NCBI RefSeq assembly: GCF_017948405.1
Contig: NZ_CP072844.1
Span: 2,480,001-2,544,000 of the forward strand
DNA from: Psychrosphaera aestuarii
GTDB taxonomy: Bacteria; Pseudomonadota; Gammaproteobacteria; Enterobacterales; Alteromonadaceae
Length of the DNA: 64,000 nt
Reading direction: 5' to 3'
The notes beneath the pieces were generated by a model that did not search any database, was not told the origin of the DNA, and worked only from the letters and a program-made list of their open reading frames with translations. Below are positions 35,174-43,437 of the stretch, piece by piece; the first letter of the stretch is position 1; every line of letters starts with the position of its first letter. The position numbers and the translations under genes are program-made.

Positions 35174-35680
35174 TTAGTATCGAATGTTCCAGCCAACGAG
35201 CAATTTGGTGCGGTTATCAAAAGTGAGGTCCGCCTCTTTAAATTTGTCGTTCGCACAAATAGGGGCTTGTTTATAAGTAAAGTAGGTGAGTGATGATTCT
35301 CGACTGATACTTTGCTTTTGATCTTCTGGCAACACGTTCCACGCATAATAAACTTGCTTGCGGTTCATGCCACGAATTATTTTACAATCTAAAATCGCGT
35401 CTCTTATTGTGCTAGGTATCGCTGGATAACTGGCGATATAAGCCTCTGCTCGAGCGCGTTGTTCGTCTAGCTTTTGTTGTAACTTTTTATTTTGACGAGT
35501 GAAATAAGATGACATCGACTCCGAACGGTTAATATCATACTCTTCTTGCGAAGCTGGGTCTTTGCAAGGATAGGCTGAAAATTTAGCAACGCCATTTTCT
35601 AAACACTTGTATATTTCAGCTTGACTGAACATGCTTATTCCCAATAAGCCAATAGTTAGCAACAACTTAACCGTTTTCAT
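35174..35680 (-). CDS. Exported DUF4124-type protein
   Basis: A 168-residue protein with a signal peptide (about 1-21, LLGISMFSQA-E). It begins with the DUF4124 pattern IYKCLENGVAKFSAYPCKD, then has a charged coiled region (RQNKKLQQKLDEQRARAEAYI) and a C-terminal domain with two further cysteines (DCKIIRGMNRKQVYYAWNVLP, APICAND) that resembles periplasmic folds of the SmpA type. Function is unknown. It directly precedes dgt, an odd pairing since one acts outside and one inside the cytoplasm. Confidence 0.7.
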   Translation of the reverse strand: MKTVKLLLTIGLLGISMFSQAEIYKCLENGVAKFSAYPCKDPASQEEYDINRSESMSSYFTRQNKKLQQKLDEQRARAEAYIASYPAIPSTIRDAILDCKIIRGMNRKQVYYAWNVLPEDQKQSISRESSLTYFTYKQAPICANDKFKEADLTFDNRTKLLVGWNIRY

Positions 35681-35819
35681 GAAACTTCCATATCAATTTC
35701 TAATTAGATGTATCTAGCGTTTTTAGAGTATGCCGTGGCATAATCCCGCTCATTCAATTTACTGCACCTAACTTATCAGTATTTAAAACAAAGTTAAACC
35801 CAACAAATTAGAGTCTTTA

Positions 35820-36419
35820 ATGCGATATCAACTAATTGAGCCCGTTAAAAACACACTTGAAATAAAAAAGAGTCAGTTTATAACATGGTTGGTACCAATA
35901 TCTGATCGTGCCGATGGTATGAGATGGCTGCAGGAAGCCAAGTCACAATACCCTGATGCTCGTCACCATTGTTGGGCTTATGTTATTGGGGACTCACCAA
36001 ATTCACAATCAGCGGCTATGTCTGATGATGGAGAGCCGAGTGGAACTGCCGGTAAACCGATGTTAAACGTCTTGCAACATAAACCAGCCAATAATGTTAT
36101 GGCGATTGTCATTCGCTATTTTGGTGGCATAAAACTTGGCGCTGGCGGTTTAGTCCGAGCTTATTCTCAAGCGGTTGAACAAAGTTACCAACTTGCTTCG
36201 CTTCAACCTGTTGTTGAACGCACAGGAATTGCCGTTACTGTACCATTTTCAGATGAGCAATGGCTTCGACATCAGTGCCAGTTGCTATCGGGCACCATAG
36301 AAGATGTTCTGTATAGTAATCAAGTATTTATAACGATAGAGTTGCCCAAAGACAATGTTGACGCCCTATGCGCGTTGTTAGTTGCTAAAAGTTTTCAATT
36401 TAAGATAACCGAGAAATAA
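35820..36419 (+). CDS. yigZ: YigZ/IMPACT family protein
   Basis: A 199-residue protein with the UPF0029/IMPACT N-terminal domain: KKSQFITWLVPI, ARHHCWAYVIGD, SDDGEPSGTAGKPML and IRYFGGIKLGAGGLVRAYSQAV are all diagnostic. The C-terminal ferredoxin-like domain (about 135-199) is intact. The bacterial role is unsettled; the eukaryotic homologue affects translation control. It is five bases upstream of the ion-channel gene, so they probably form an operon. Confidence 0.92.
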   Translation: MRYQLIEPVKNTLEIKKSQFITWLVPISDRADGMRWLQEAKSQYPDARHHCWAYVIGDSPNSQSAAMSDDGEPSGTAGKPMLNVLQHKPANNVMAIVIRYFGGIKLGAGGLVRAYSQAVEQSYQLASLQPVVERTGIAVTVPFSDEQWLRHQCQLLSGTIEDVLYSNQVFITIELPKDNVDALCALLVAKSFQFKITEK

Positions 36420-36424
36420 ACATA

Positions 36425-37243
36425 ATGAGCCTTAAGTCATTTCAAAATACACTACTTCGCATTCGCCATAACAAAGCGTTTGAGCTGTTCGTCATATCAG
36501 TAATTATCGCCTCGGCATTGCTCGTTGGTGTAAAAACTTATGACGTATCCTCTACCATGCATAAAATCACCGTTTATCTTGACTGGTTTATTACCGTATT
36601 TTTTATTATCGAAATTGCGATACGATTTAGTACTGAAGAAAATAAAAAGCGCTTTTTTCATGACTTTTGGAATCTATTCGACACCATCATAGTCGCCGTT
36701 AGTCTAATCCCTATTGAAAATACCGACATGGCATTAATTGCTCGTTTGGTACGTGTTTTTAGAGTGCTAAGGATGATCTCTTTTATTCCTGAGTTACGCA
36801 TTTTATTAACGTCACTGATTAAAGCTATGCCTCAGCTTGGTTACGTTATGCTGCTGATGTTTATAATTTTTTATATCTATGCAGCAATCGGTAGTACCTT
36901 ATTTGAAGATATAAACCCTGATTTGTGGGGTGATATTACTATTTCATTACTAACCTTGTTCCGCGTGATGACATTCGAAGACTGGACTGACGTAATGTAT
37001 GAAACCATGGCCGTTTATCCTATGAGCTGGGTTTACTACTTAACGTTTATATTCTTTACCGCTTTTGCGTTTCTAAATATGGTCATCGGTATTGTGGTTA
37101 ATGTAATGGAAGAGGAGCACCGTAAAGCACGTTTTGAAAAAGAGCTGGCATTAAATGAAGAGCATGCATCCGAGCAAGAAGACAAAATGGACGATATTTT
37201 AAAAGAGCTCAGATATTTAAGAGCTAAGCTCGATGAAAAGTAG
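36425..37243 (+). CDS. Single-domain voltage-gated cation channel (BacNav-like)
   Basis: A 272-residue protein with six helices, the plan of one domain of a voltage-gated sodium or calcium channel; four copies would form the pore. The S4 sensor has regularly spaced arginines (LIARLVRVFRVLRMISFIPELR, about 100-122). S5 and S6 flank a pore loop with the selectivity filter T183-F-E-D-W-T-D189. A charged C-terminal coiled coil (EEEHRKARFEKELALNEEH...) should hold the tetramer. The filter has three acidic residues, more than the Na-selective TLESWAS of NaChBac, so calcium passage is possible. It is co-transcribed with yigZ. Confidence 0.88.
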   Translation: MSLKSFQNTLLRIRHNKAFELFVISVIIASALLVGVKTYDVSSTMHKITVYLDWFITVFFIIEIAIRFSTEENKKRFFHDFWNLFDTIIVAVSLIPIENTDMALIARLVRVFRVLRMISFIPELRILLTSLIKAMPQLGYVMLLMFIIFYIYAAIGSTLFEDINPDLWGDITISLLTLFRVMTFEDWTDVMYETMAVYPMSWVYYLTFIFFTAFAFLNMVIGIVVNVMEEEHRKARFEKELALNEEHASEQEDKMDDILKELRYLRAKLDEK

Positions 37244-37263
37244 TTAATGAAAAGTCGGTGATG

Positions 37264-37312
37264 AAAAAAGTCGCGGATTACTGCGACTTGTTGCGGATTA
37301 CTGCGACTTTTT
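37264..37312. terminator. Terminator with a duplicated right arm
   Basis: AAAAAAGTCGC (37264-37274) can pair with GCGACT at 37283-37288 or with the second copy GCGACTTTTT at 37303-37312. The two right arms lie in a 20-base tandem repeat (37271-37290 and 37291-37310, differing at three positions). The second pairing gives a terminator with a T-run in the plus direction. In the minus direction the A-run supplies six T residues for the lipoprotein gene. Confidence 0.65.
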
Positions 37313-37324
37313 GCGGGTAAGTGA

Positions 37325-37783
37325 TTAGTTATTTGTTGGTCCATCTGAGCCTGTTATTAAATGGCAGGCCGATGTATCAACAATGACGTCACTAATAAAC
37401 TTATTTTCATCGTCATGATACGAATAAACCAAGATCACACCGTTCTCTTTAAAAAAAGCCATATCATCTGAAGAGCAAATATAGCGACTGGTAGACTGTG
37501 ACATTTCACGATTAAATACTTCAACGTCGATATTATCTACGTAATAATTTAATAGTGTGCTTTTGTAGTAAAATCGGTTCCCTTTGGCATATGATGTGTC
37601 GAGCCTCGTTTCAGTATCAATCATCTTTGGAAGTGTTGTATTGAGCTGATTAGACGCAACCATAAGCATTTGTTCGACGGTAATGACTTGCTCTGTACCA
37701 TTTGAAGAGTCTGGTGTCGATGAGCACCCAGATAACAGCATCAAGCTGGCGGTAGTAATTAGTGGTAAAGCTTTGAAATTCAT
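37325..37783 (-). CDS. Hypothetical lipoprotein
   Basis: A 152-residue protein with a clear lipoprotein signal peptide (about 1-20, lipobox LLSGC). The mature part is mixed alpha/beta, with FYYKSTLLNYYVDNIDVEVFNREMSQSTSRYICSSDDMAFFK and a second cysteine near the end (TSACHLI). The two mature cysteines may form a disulfide. I do not recognise a named family. It stands alone between the ion-channel gene and the dehydrogenase. Confidence 0.65.
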   Translation of the reverse strand: MNFKALPLITTASLMLLSGCSSTPDSSNGTEQVITVEQMLMVASNQLNTTLPKMIDTETRLDTSYAKGNRFYYKSTLLNYYVDNIDVEVFNREMSQSTSRYICSSDDMAFFKENGVILVYSYHDDENKFISDVIVDTSACHLITGSDGPTNN

Positions 37784-37888
37784 AACCTTTCCCTGTTATA
37801 AATAAAAAAAACAGGCTTGAGTTTAAATACTATTACCCTATTTAGCAAGTTTGCCTACATTTACATTATTCGGATAACTAATTTTGCA

Positions 37889-39370
37889 TTAGCTCATTTC
37901 ATATGTCGTACAGATATATTTCATGTTCAAATAATCATCTAAACCATACAACGAGCCTTCACGACCAAAACCAGATTGTTTCACACCACCAAATGGCGCA
38001 GCAGCGTTTGAAATAAGCCCTTCATTAACGCCTACAATTCCGTATTTAAGCCCTCGGCTTACCCGTTCTATTCGGCTGGCATTTTGGCTGTAAAAATAAG
38101 AGGCCAATCCAAATGGAGTATCATTCGCTAATAAAACCGCCTGTTTTTCGGTTTCAAATCTTTGAATAGCGGCAACTGGACCAAAAATTTCTGTTTTGGC
38201 AATTTGCATTTCGTTATTCACATCAGTTATCACGATAGGTGACTGAATGGTTCCGCTTAATAGTTGTCCATATTTAATCGTTGCACCTTGCTCAGTTGCC
38301 TCTCGGACAAGCTCTCTGACATCATCCGCTGCTTTTGGATGGATTAACGGACCAATATCAACATTATCTAAACCATTACCTACATCTAATAACTTTACTT
38401 TCTCGACAAATTTTTCAACAAACTCATCATGAACCGAGGAGTGCACCATTATTCGATTTACACAAACACAAGTTTGACCTGCATTTCTAAATTTTGCTTT
38501 TATTGCTCCATCAACGGCAGCATCAATGTCTGCGTCTTCAAACACAATAAAAGGTGCATTTCCACCTAGCTCAAAAGAGACTTTTTTCACTGTGGATGCA
38601 CATTGCTCCATTAGCAACTTACCGACATTGGTTGAACCGGTGAAACTAAATTTATCTACGTCCTCGTGAGTCGTCAGTACCTTCCCTACTTCCTTAGCGT
38701 TACTACCTACAAGAATGTTTATCACACCTTTAGGAATGCCAGCTCGATTAGCTAACTCCCCTAATACCAAAGCGGATAATGGCGTCAACTCTGTTGGTCT
38801 TGCAACAATGCTATTACCAGCGGCTATTGCAGGGGCAATTTTTCTAGCCAACATTGAATTCGGAAAGTTCCACGGTGTAATTGCTGCAACAACGCCCACC
38901 GGTTCCTTTATGACTTTGATAGTTTGATTAGACGCTAAAGCCGGTATTGTGTCACCGTATATGCGTTTGCTCTCTTCAGCAAACCACTTAACGTAACTGG
39001 CTCCATATTCAATTTCGCCCCGTGATTCTTTTAACGGTTTACCTTGTTCTAAGGTCATGATAATGGCCAAATCTTCTTTGTGTTGAATCATCAAGTCAAA
39101 CCAAGCCATCATCAGATCGTAACGTTCATAAGCCGTTTTTTGCTGCCACTCTTGCTGTGCTCTTTTAGCAGACGCAATGGCCTTTTCTACTTGGCTCATG
39201 TCGTCTTTGGCAACTTCGCTAACCGAAACCAGTACTTCTTGATCATAAGGATTGAGTACGTCAAAAGTAGCATCTGACGAGTGCCAGTCACCATTTATCA
39301 GCGATCCAGTTTTGACTAAACTAGGGTCTTTTAATAGCTCAGACATTTTGGCTGAAATTGTCGTACTCAT
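37889..39370 (-). CDS. gabD: NAD(P)-dependent succinate-semialdehyde-type dehydrogenase
   Basis: An aldehyde dehydrogenase of 493 residues. The cofactor fold is seen in ITPWNFPNSMLARKIAPAIAAGNS and FTGSTNVGKLL; the catalytic glutamate is in FELGGNAPFIVFEDADID and the nucleophilic cysteine in NAGQTCVCVNRIMV. The second cysteine and the C-terminal NEGLISNAAAPFGGVKQSGFGREG are typical of GabD. AAGGAG precedes the ATG. It is downstream of a DJ-1/PfpI gene and probably co-regulated by the divergent LysR protein. The exact semialdehyde substrate is uncertain. Confidence 0.85.
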   Translation of the reverse strand: MSTTISAKMSELLKDPSLVKTGSLINGDWHSSDATFDVLNPYDQEVLVSVSEVAKDDMSQVEKAIASAKRAQQEWQQKTAYERYDLMMAWFDLMIQHKEDLAIIMTLEQGKPLKESRGEIEYGASYVKWFAEESKRIYGDTIPALASNQTIKVIKEPVGVVAAITPWNFPNSMLARKIAPAIAAGNSIVARPTELTPLSALVLGELANRAGIPKGVINILVGSNAKEVGKVLTTHEDVDKFSFTGSTNVGKLLMEQCASTVKKVSFELGGNAPFIVFEDADIDAAVDGAIKAKFRNAGQTCVCVNRIMVHSSVHDEFVEKFVEKVKLLDVGNGLDNVDIGPLIHPKAADDVRELVREATEQGATIKYGQLLSGTIQSPIVITDVNNEMQIAKTEIFGPVAAIQRFETEKQAVLLANDTPFGLASYFYSQNASRIERVSRGLKYGIVGVNEGLISNAAAPFGGVKQSGFGREGSLYGLDDYLNMKYICTTYEMS

Positions 39371-39432
39371 ACTAAATCTCCTTGTAAACCTTAAGTAGTA
39401 TTACCGTCGGTTAGCGTATGTTGCACTTATGA

Positions 39433-40119
39433 CTATGCTTTTAAGCGCGCTACCATTGCATCAGCAACCGCATGTGCAGACGCTGGATTTTGACCTGTGA
39501 TAACACGGTCTTGTTTAGAAATAAATTCGCCCCACGGTGCAGTTTTAACATAGCTACCAGCAGCACGCGTTAATTTCTCTTCTAAAACATATGGAATTTT
39601 ATCGATAGTACCGAACTCTACTTCTTCCTCGCGAGTGAATCCCGTTACCGTGATATCTTCGATAAGTAACTTACCGTTAGATAATTTAATCGGTAAAAGG
39701 CCAGCAGGACCATGACACACAGCACCGACTACCGCGCCATTTTCAAATAACTGTGCTGTTTGCTTAGCAACATCTTCGTTGCTGGCTAAGTCTGTAAGTA
39801 GTCCAAATCCGCCCGGATAAAATACTGCATTGTACTCTTCAAGATTTAATGATGATGCTAATTTAGTATTTTCGATTTTGTGGCTGAAATTTGACTCTGC
39901 AAGGATAGCCGCATTTATATCATCACCTTCCGCATCTGTCCCATATAGAGGCGCAGCACCCCCTTTTATTGAAGCTATATCGTAATCTAAACCAGCTTTG
40001 TTGAATACGTTAATTGCGTGTGTTATCTCTGGCGCATAAGTGCCGTTTGCTTCATTTGTGTCACCTAGCGTCGCGTGATTAGTTACTAATACTAAAATCT
40101 TTTTTTCTGTTGCTGACAT
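39433..40119 (-). CDS. DJ-1/PfpI family protein (Hsp31/glyoxalase III-like)
   Basis: A 228-residue type 1 glutamine-amidotransferase-like protein. The nucleophile is in VGAVCHGPAGLLPIKL, and the upstream acidic residue and oxyanion region in YPGGFGLLTDLASNED. Where many relatives have PGGHG, this one has PGGFG. Family members act as glyoxalases, deglycases or chaperones against reactive carbonyls, which would suit the downstream aldehyde dehydrogenase. The ATG at 40119 is chosen over the TTG two codons upstream because AAGGA lies eight bases before it. Confidence 0.85.
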   Translation of the reverse strand: MSATEKKILVLVTNHATLGDTNEANGTYAPEITHAINVFNKAGLDYDIASIKGGAAPLYGTDAEGDDINAAILAESNFSHKIENTKLASSLNLEEYNAVFYPGGFGLLTDLASNEDVAKQTAQLFENGAVVGAVCHGPAGLLPIKLSNGKLLIEDITVTGFTREEEVEFGTIDKIPYVLEEKLTRAAGSYVKTAPWGEFISKQDRVITGQNPASAHAVADAMVARLKA

Positions 40120-40215
40120 TTTCAATCCTTAATGATTCATTTGAGATACTTACCACTACATAATAGACCCTTTCTGAAATATTGATAATAACCTTTTAAT
40201 AGAAAACATTATTGT

Positions 40216-40221
40216 TATAAT
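40216..40221 (+). promoter_or_regulatory. Minus-10 element of the LysR gene
   Basis: A perfect TATAAT lies 29 bases before the LysR ATG in the divergent gap (40120-40250). The -35 region is poor, as expected where a LysR protein binds its own promoter. The surrounding AT-rich DNA is where its binding site should be, but I could not define a single T-N11-A box. Confidence 0.45.
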
Positions 40222-40250
40222 GCAACAATCAATTACCTAAGGTTGAACAT

Positions 40251-41162
40251 ATGATCACATCTTTATCATTCGACGGTATTTCAGAATTTGTTGCTGTCGC
40301 GGAAACACAAGGTTTCACTAGTGCAGCAAAAAGGCTTAATGTTTCTACGTCTCATATCAGTAGACAGATCGCTAAAGTGGAAAAACGTTTAGGGGTTGCA
40401 CTTTTTGCCCGCACAACCAGGCAGGTCAAATTAACCGATGCTGGCCATAGCTATTACCAACGCTGCCAAAGTTTATTGGATGGGCTAGCTCAAGCGAACG
40501 AAGCTATCAGTGATCACCAAGTAGAACTAGCTGGCACTTTGCGCGTATCTGCCGCAGGCGAGTTTGCCGAACTCTATATTGTTCCTGTGTTATTGGAGTT
40601 TGCCAAACAGCATCCTAAGCTAAATATTGATATCGATTTTAATTCCAAATATGTAGACTTTGTTCAAGAAGGAATCGACTTTTCTATTCGCTATGGTCAG
40701 CTAAAGGATTCTTCGCTAGTTGCTAGAAAGCTCGTTGATAGGCAGTTAGTAGCGGCAGCCAGTCCAGCTTATTTACAAAAACATGGTACACCAAAAACAC
40801 CACAAGACTTGATAAATCATGACTGCATAGTGGCGATATCTGATCATTGGCGATTTGAAAGTAAAAACAAGGAAATTACCGTTAAGGTAAAACCTAAATG
40901 GCGTTCAAACAGTGGTCGTAGCTTAGTGCAAGCCGTTGAGGCCGGAATGGGAATTTCATATATGCCACAATCGAGTTACGGCAATAGCCTTATAAACAAA
41001 AACCTTGTCCCAATTTTAGCGCCTTTTTGGAAAAAACAGATACCTACTTGGATTGTTTACGCTAATAAACAGTATTTGCCGGCTAGAGCAAGATTAGCCA
41101 TAGACTTCCTTGTTGAGCACTTTAAGGATTGGCAGGACGATCAACTTCCATTGTTAAAATAA
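40251..41162 (+). CDS. LysR family transcriptional regulator
   Basis: A 303-residue regulator. The N-terminal winged HTH is FVAVAETQGFTSAAKRLNVSTSHISRQIAKVEKRLGVALFARTTRQVKLTDAG. The effector domain (about 95-295) has the usual two-lobed periplasmic-binding fold (VEAGMGISYMPQ near residue 225). It is divergent from the DJ-1/PfpI-dehydrogenase pair, so it most likely controls them. The inducer, perhaps an aldehyde, is unknown. The final codons and stop are in an 18-base tandem duplication. Confidence 0.92.
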   Translation: MITSLSFDGISEFVAVAETQGFTSAAKRLNVSTSHISRQIAKVEKRLGVALFARTTRQVKLTDAGHSYYQRCQSLLDGLAQANEAISDHQVELAGTLRVSAAGEFAELYIVPVLLEFAKQHPKLNIDIDFNSKYVDFVQEGIDFSIRYGQLKDSSLVARKLVDRQLVAAASPAYLQKHGTPKTPQDLINHDCIVAISDHWRFESKNKEITVKVKPKWRSNSGRSLVQAVEAGMGISYMPQSSYGNSLINKNLVPILAPFWKKQIPTWIVYANKQYLPARARLAIDFLVEHFKDWQDDQLPLLK

Positions 41163-41188
41163 GGCTTATAGTTAAAATAAGGCTTATA
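41153..41188 (+). repeat. Exact 18-base tandem duplication across the LysR stop codon
   Basis: GTTAAAATAAGGCTTATA occurs twice without mismatch, at 41153-41170 and 41171-41188. The first copy carries the last codons and the TAA stop of the LysR gene (41160-41162). The second repeats these in the 3' untranslated region, just before the terminator. Confidence 0.95.
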
Positions 41189-41214
41189 AAAAAGGAGACT
41201 GTCGTCTCCTTTTG
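41188..41214. terminator. Bidirectional terminator
   Basis: AAAGGAGAC/GTCTCCTTT (41191-41199 and 41204-41212) form a 9-base stem with a 4-base loop. A six-base A-run lies on its left and a short T-run on its right. It ends the LysR transcript and, on the minus strand, the pump operon. Confidence 0.85.
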
Positions 41215-41259
41215 TTGTCTTCACTCAAACTAAAATAGTAAGCGTCATTGAACTTGCTA

Positions 41260-41775
41260 TTACCACATCAGATCATCTGGAATAACATAGTCCGCATATG
41301 GATCGTCTTCGTCCGGCTCTTCAATTTCGTTTTGTGACACTAAGACCGAATCGTCTCTCATTGCAATTTTGTCCGATACAACGGAAGGTATAATTGCATA
41401 GTCGTCTTGATAATTAACGATAGACAATAATCCGTTAGCCAACTGGCGCTGTATTGCTGCGGTTACTTTTAGGGTTTTGACTTTGTTGTCGTCCATAAAG
41501 TTGTAGGTAACATCGCCACCAGCGACTTCAAGCATATTCATTTCAATCAGTTGTTTTATCTGCGCTTTTTGCGCTTTTTGCTCAGCTTGCTGTTTTATCT
41601 GATTATTCAGTTCTTTATCTTTTGCAAGTTGCGCTTTACGCTTTTCTTCCGCTGCCGCTTTTACGTCGCGCTTCATATCACGAGTTTTTTTACTCGCTTT
41701 TTTTGCTTTTTTTGCTTTTTTTTCGTTTGTTAAGCCAGCTTTTAGTAGCTGCTCTTGTAATGACATCTGGGCCAT
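41260..41775 (-). CDS. DUF2058 family protein (YaiL type)
   Basis: A 171-residue cytoplasmic protein. The N-terminus (MAQMSLQEQLLKAGL) and the lysine/alanine-rich coil (KKAKKAKKASKKTRDMKRDV..., residues about 20-75) followed by a compact C-terminal domain (VTYNFMDDNKVKTLKVTAAIQRQLANG) are diagnostic of DUF2058. Its function is not established; a link to nucleoprotein or RNA binding has been suggested. I use the ATG at 41775, which leaves no overlap with the amidohydrolase ending at 41786. It is the last gene of the pump operon. The lysine codons create four T runs of 7-8 (plus strand) within 39 bases. Confidence 0.9.
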   Translation of the reverse strand: MAQMSLQEQLLKAGLTNEKKAKKAKKASKKTRDMKRDVKAAAEEKRKAQLAKDKELNNQIKQQAEQKAQKAQIKQLIEMNMLEVAGGDVTYNFMDDNKVKTLKVTAAIQRQLANGLLSIVNYQDDYAIIPSVVSDKIAMRDDSVLVSQNEIEEPDEDDPYADYVIPDDLMW

Positions 41776-41785
41776 GATTAACCTT

Positions 41786-43411
41786 TTATTTTGATTCTTT
41801 CGCTTTAGCAACAATATTGCGAACGTCTTGTAACAATTGTTGGGCATCATAAACGATACCGTCTTTAATTGTATACCTTAATCCTTTAACACGTGTCGGT
41901 TGATTGTCCGCATTTAACTGATAATGACCCGTTCCATATAAAACTTTAAAATTATGCAAAGGGTTTTCTGAGCTGATCACTAAGTCAGCACGCTTACCTA
42001 TGCTAATACTTCCGATTTGATCTGCCATTCCTAATGCTTCTGCACCGTTTAACGTTGCTGATTGAATAACTTCTAAAGGGTGAAAACCAGCTTCTTGCAA
42101 TAGCTCTAGTTCACGAATGTAGCCAAAGCCAAATATTTTATAAATGTAGCCAGAGTCCGAACCTGTGGTCACTCGTCCGCCATGGTTTTTATAGTCATTT
42201 AAAAACGCCATCCATTTATTAAAATTATTTTTCCAGTTAATTTCATCCGCTGTTGTCCAATCAAACCAATAACTCCCGTGTGCATAACGGCTTGGTTCAA
42301 AAAACTTCCACAGCACCGGCAATGTATATTCCTCGTGCCATATAGCTTGTCGCTCTCTCATTAAGTCTCGACTCGCTTCATAAATCGTCATCGTAGGATT
42401 TAGGGTGAAATCAAGGGCGATGAGTTCATCACGAACTTCTTGCCAGTGTTTTGAATTAACGTCTGTTGCTTGATTCCATAGCTTTCCGGCTTCAGCAAAA
42501 CGGTGTTGCTCATTATTGTAGTTATAATTAGCGGGATAATGCTGAATAACTTTATCTTCGAATAAGGCTTCTGGTAGGCCATACCAATGTTCCATGGTTG
42601 TTAAGCCAAGTCGCGCTGTATCTAATGCGCTCATACTCATTACATTAAGCTGAGCATGATGCATCATGGTTCTTAGACCTTGTTTTTTTGCTTCATCTAG
42701 CGCTGCTTCCATAACTTTAGGTGTTGCGCCAAAAAACTTTATTCCTTTTGCGCCTTTACTAGCGATTAGCTCAACCCATTCCCTTGCTTGTTTAGCAGTG
42801 TATATAGGACCTTTATGTCCCATGCCAAAACCAACATAAGGAACAATTCTTGGCGCAACAATCGTATTATTGTCACTACGTTTTTTATGCTCTAACACCC
42901 AATCTAAACCGTTAAAGCTTCCTGGTTCTCTAATAGTTGTGATGCCATGCGCCAACCATAACTTAAATACATACTCTGCAGGGACACCTGACGTTGAACC
43001 ACCAATATGTCCATGCATATCAATAAATCCAGGGAGGATATATTGACCTTCAATATCAATTTCGACATCGCCTTTTTTTGCTTTAAGACGCCCACCATCT
43101 TTTATCGGTACACCTGGATAACCCACAGACTTAATATTCTTAATTCGGCCTTTCTCTATGAGTATGTCAACAGGACCACGCGGAGGCGCACCTTCACCAT
43201 TAATTAAAATACCGCCTCGCAAAATAATACGCTCGGCTTCAATTCCCTCTGTTGACTGCCTATCGGGTGCCTTTTCTCCTGGCTCTGCGAGCGTCAGTGG
43301 CGAGAATACTAATACTGTAGCTATCAAAAATGCCCGACGCGAACAGCCTCTGATTATGTTTTTTAACGTTAAAAGATAGCTTTTCTTAGCTAGATTCCTT
43401 GCTACTGTCAT
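41786..43411 (-). CDS. Exported metal-dependent amidohydrolase
   Basis: A protein of about 541 residues with a signal peptide (about 25-46 of the longest frame, RRAFLIATVLVFSPLTLAE), so periplasmic. The amidohydrolase barrel shows the HxH metal motif in DMHGHIGGSTSG, later histidines in MMHHAQLN and TTMEHWYG, and the final aspartate in TTGSDSGYIYK. It resembles imidazolonepropionase/prolidase-like relatives. I prefer the ATG at 43411 to the GTG at 43423, which lacks a ribosome binding site. It lies directly behind the RND pump in one operon, suggesting it modifies something the pump exports or meets. Substrate is unknown. Confidence 0.8.
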   Translation of the reverse strand: MTVARNLAKKSYLLTLKNIIRGCSRRAFLIATVLVFSPLTLAEPGEKAPDRQSTEGIEAERIILRGGILINGEGAPPRGPVDILIEKGRIKNIKSVGYPGVPIKDGGRLKAKKGDVEIDIEGQYILPGFIDMHGHIGGSTSGVPAEYVFKLWLAHGITTIREPGSFNGLDWVLEHKKRSDNNTIVAPRIVPYVGFGMGHKGPIYTAKQAREWVELIASKGAKGIKFFGATPKVMEAALDEAKKQGLRTMMHHAQLNVMSMSALDTARLGLTTMEHWYGLPEALFEDKVIQHYPANYNYNNEQHRFAEAGKLWNQATDVNSKHWQEVRDELIALDFTLNPTMTIYEASRDLMRERQAIWHEEYTLPVLWKFFEPSRYAHGSYWFDWTTADEINWKNNFNKWMAFLNDYKNHGGRVTTGSDSGYIYKIFGFGYIRELELLQEAGFHPLEVIQSATLNGAEALGMADQIGSISIGKRADLVISSENPLHNFKVLYGTGHYQLNADNQPTRVKGLRYTIKDGIVYDAQQLLQDVRNIVAKAKESK

Positions 43412-43437
43412 AAATAAATCCACATATATTAAATTAA

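Noticed and set aside
36425..37243. Potassium channel
   Set aside because: The pore has TFEDWTD instead of a TVGYG-type filter.
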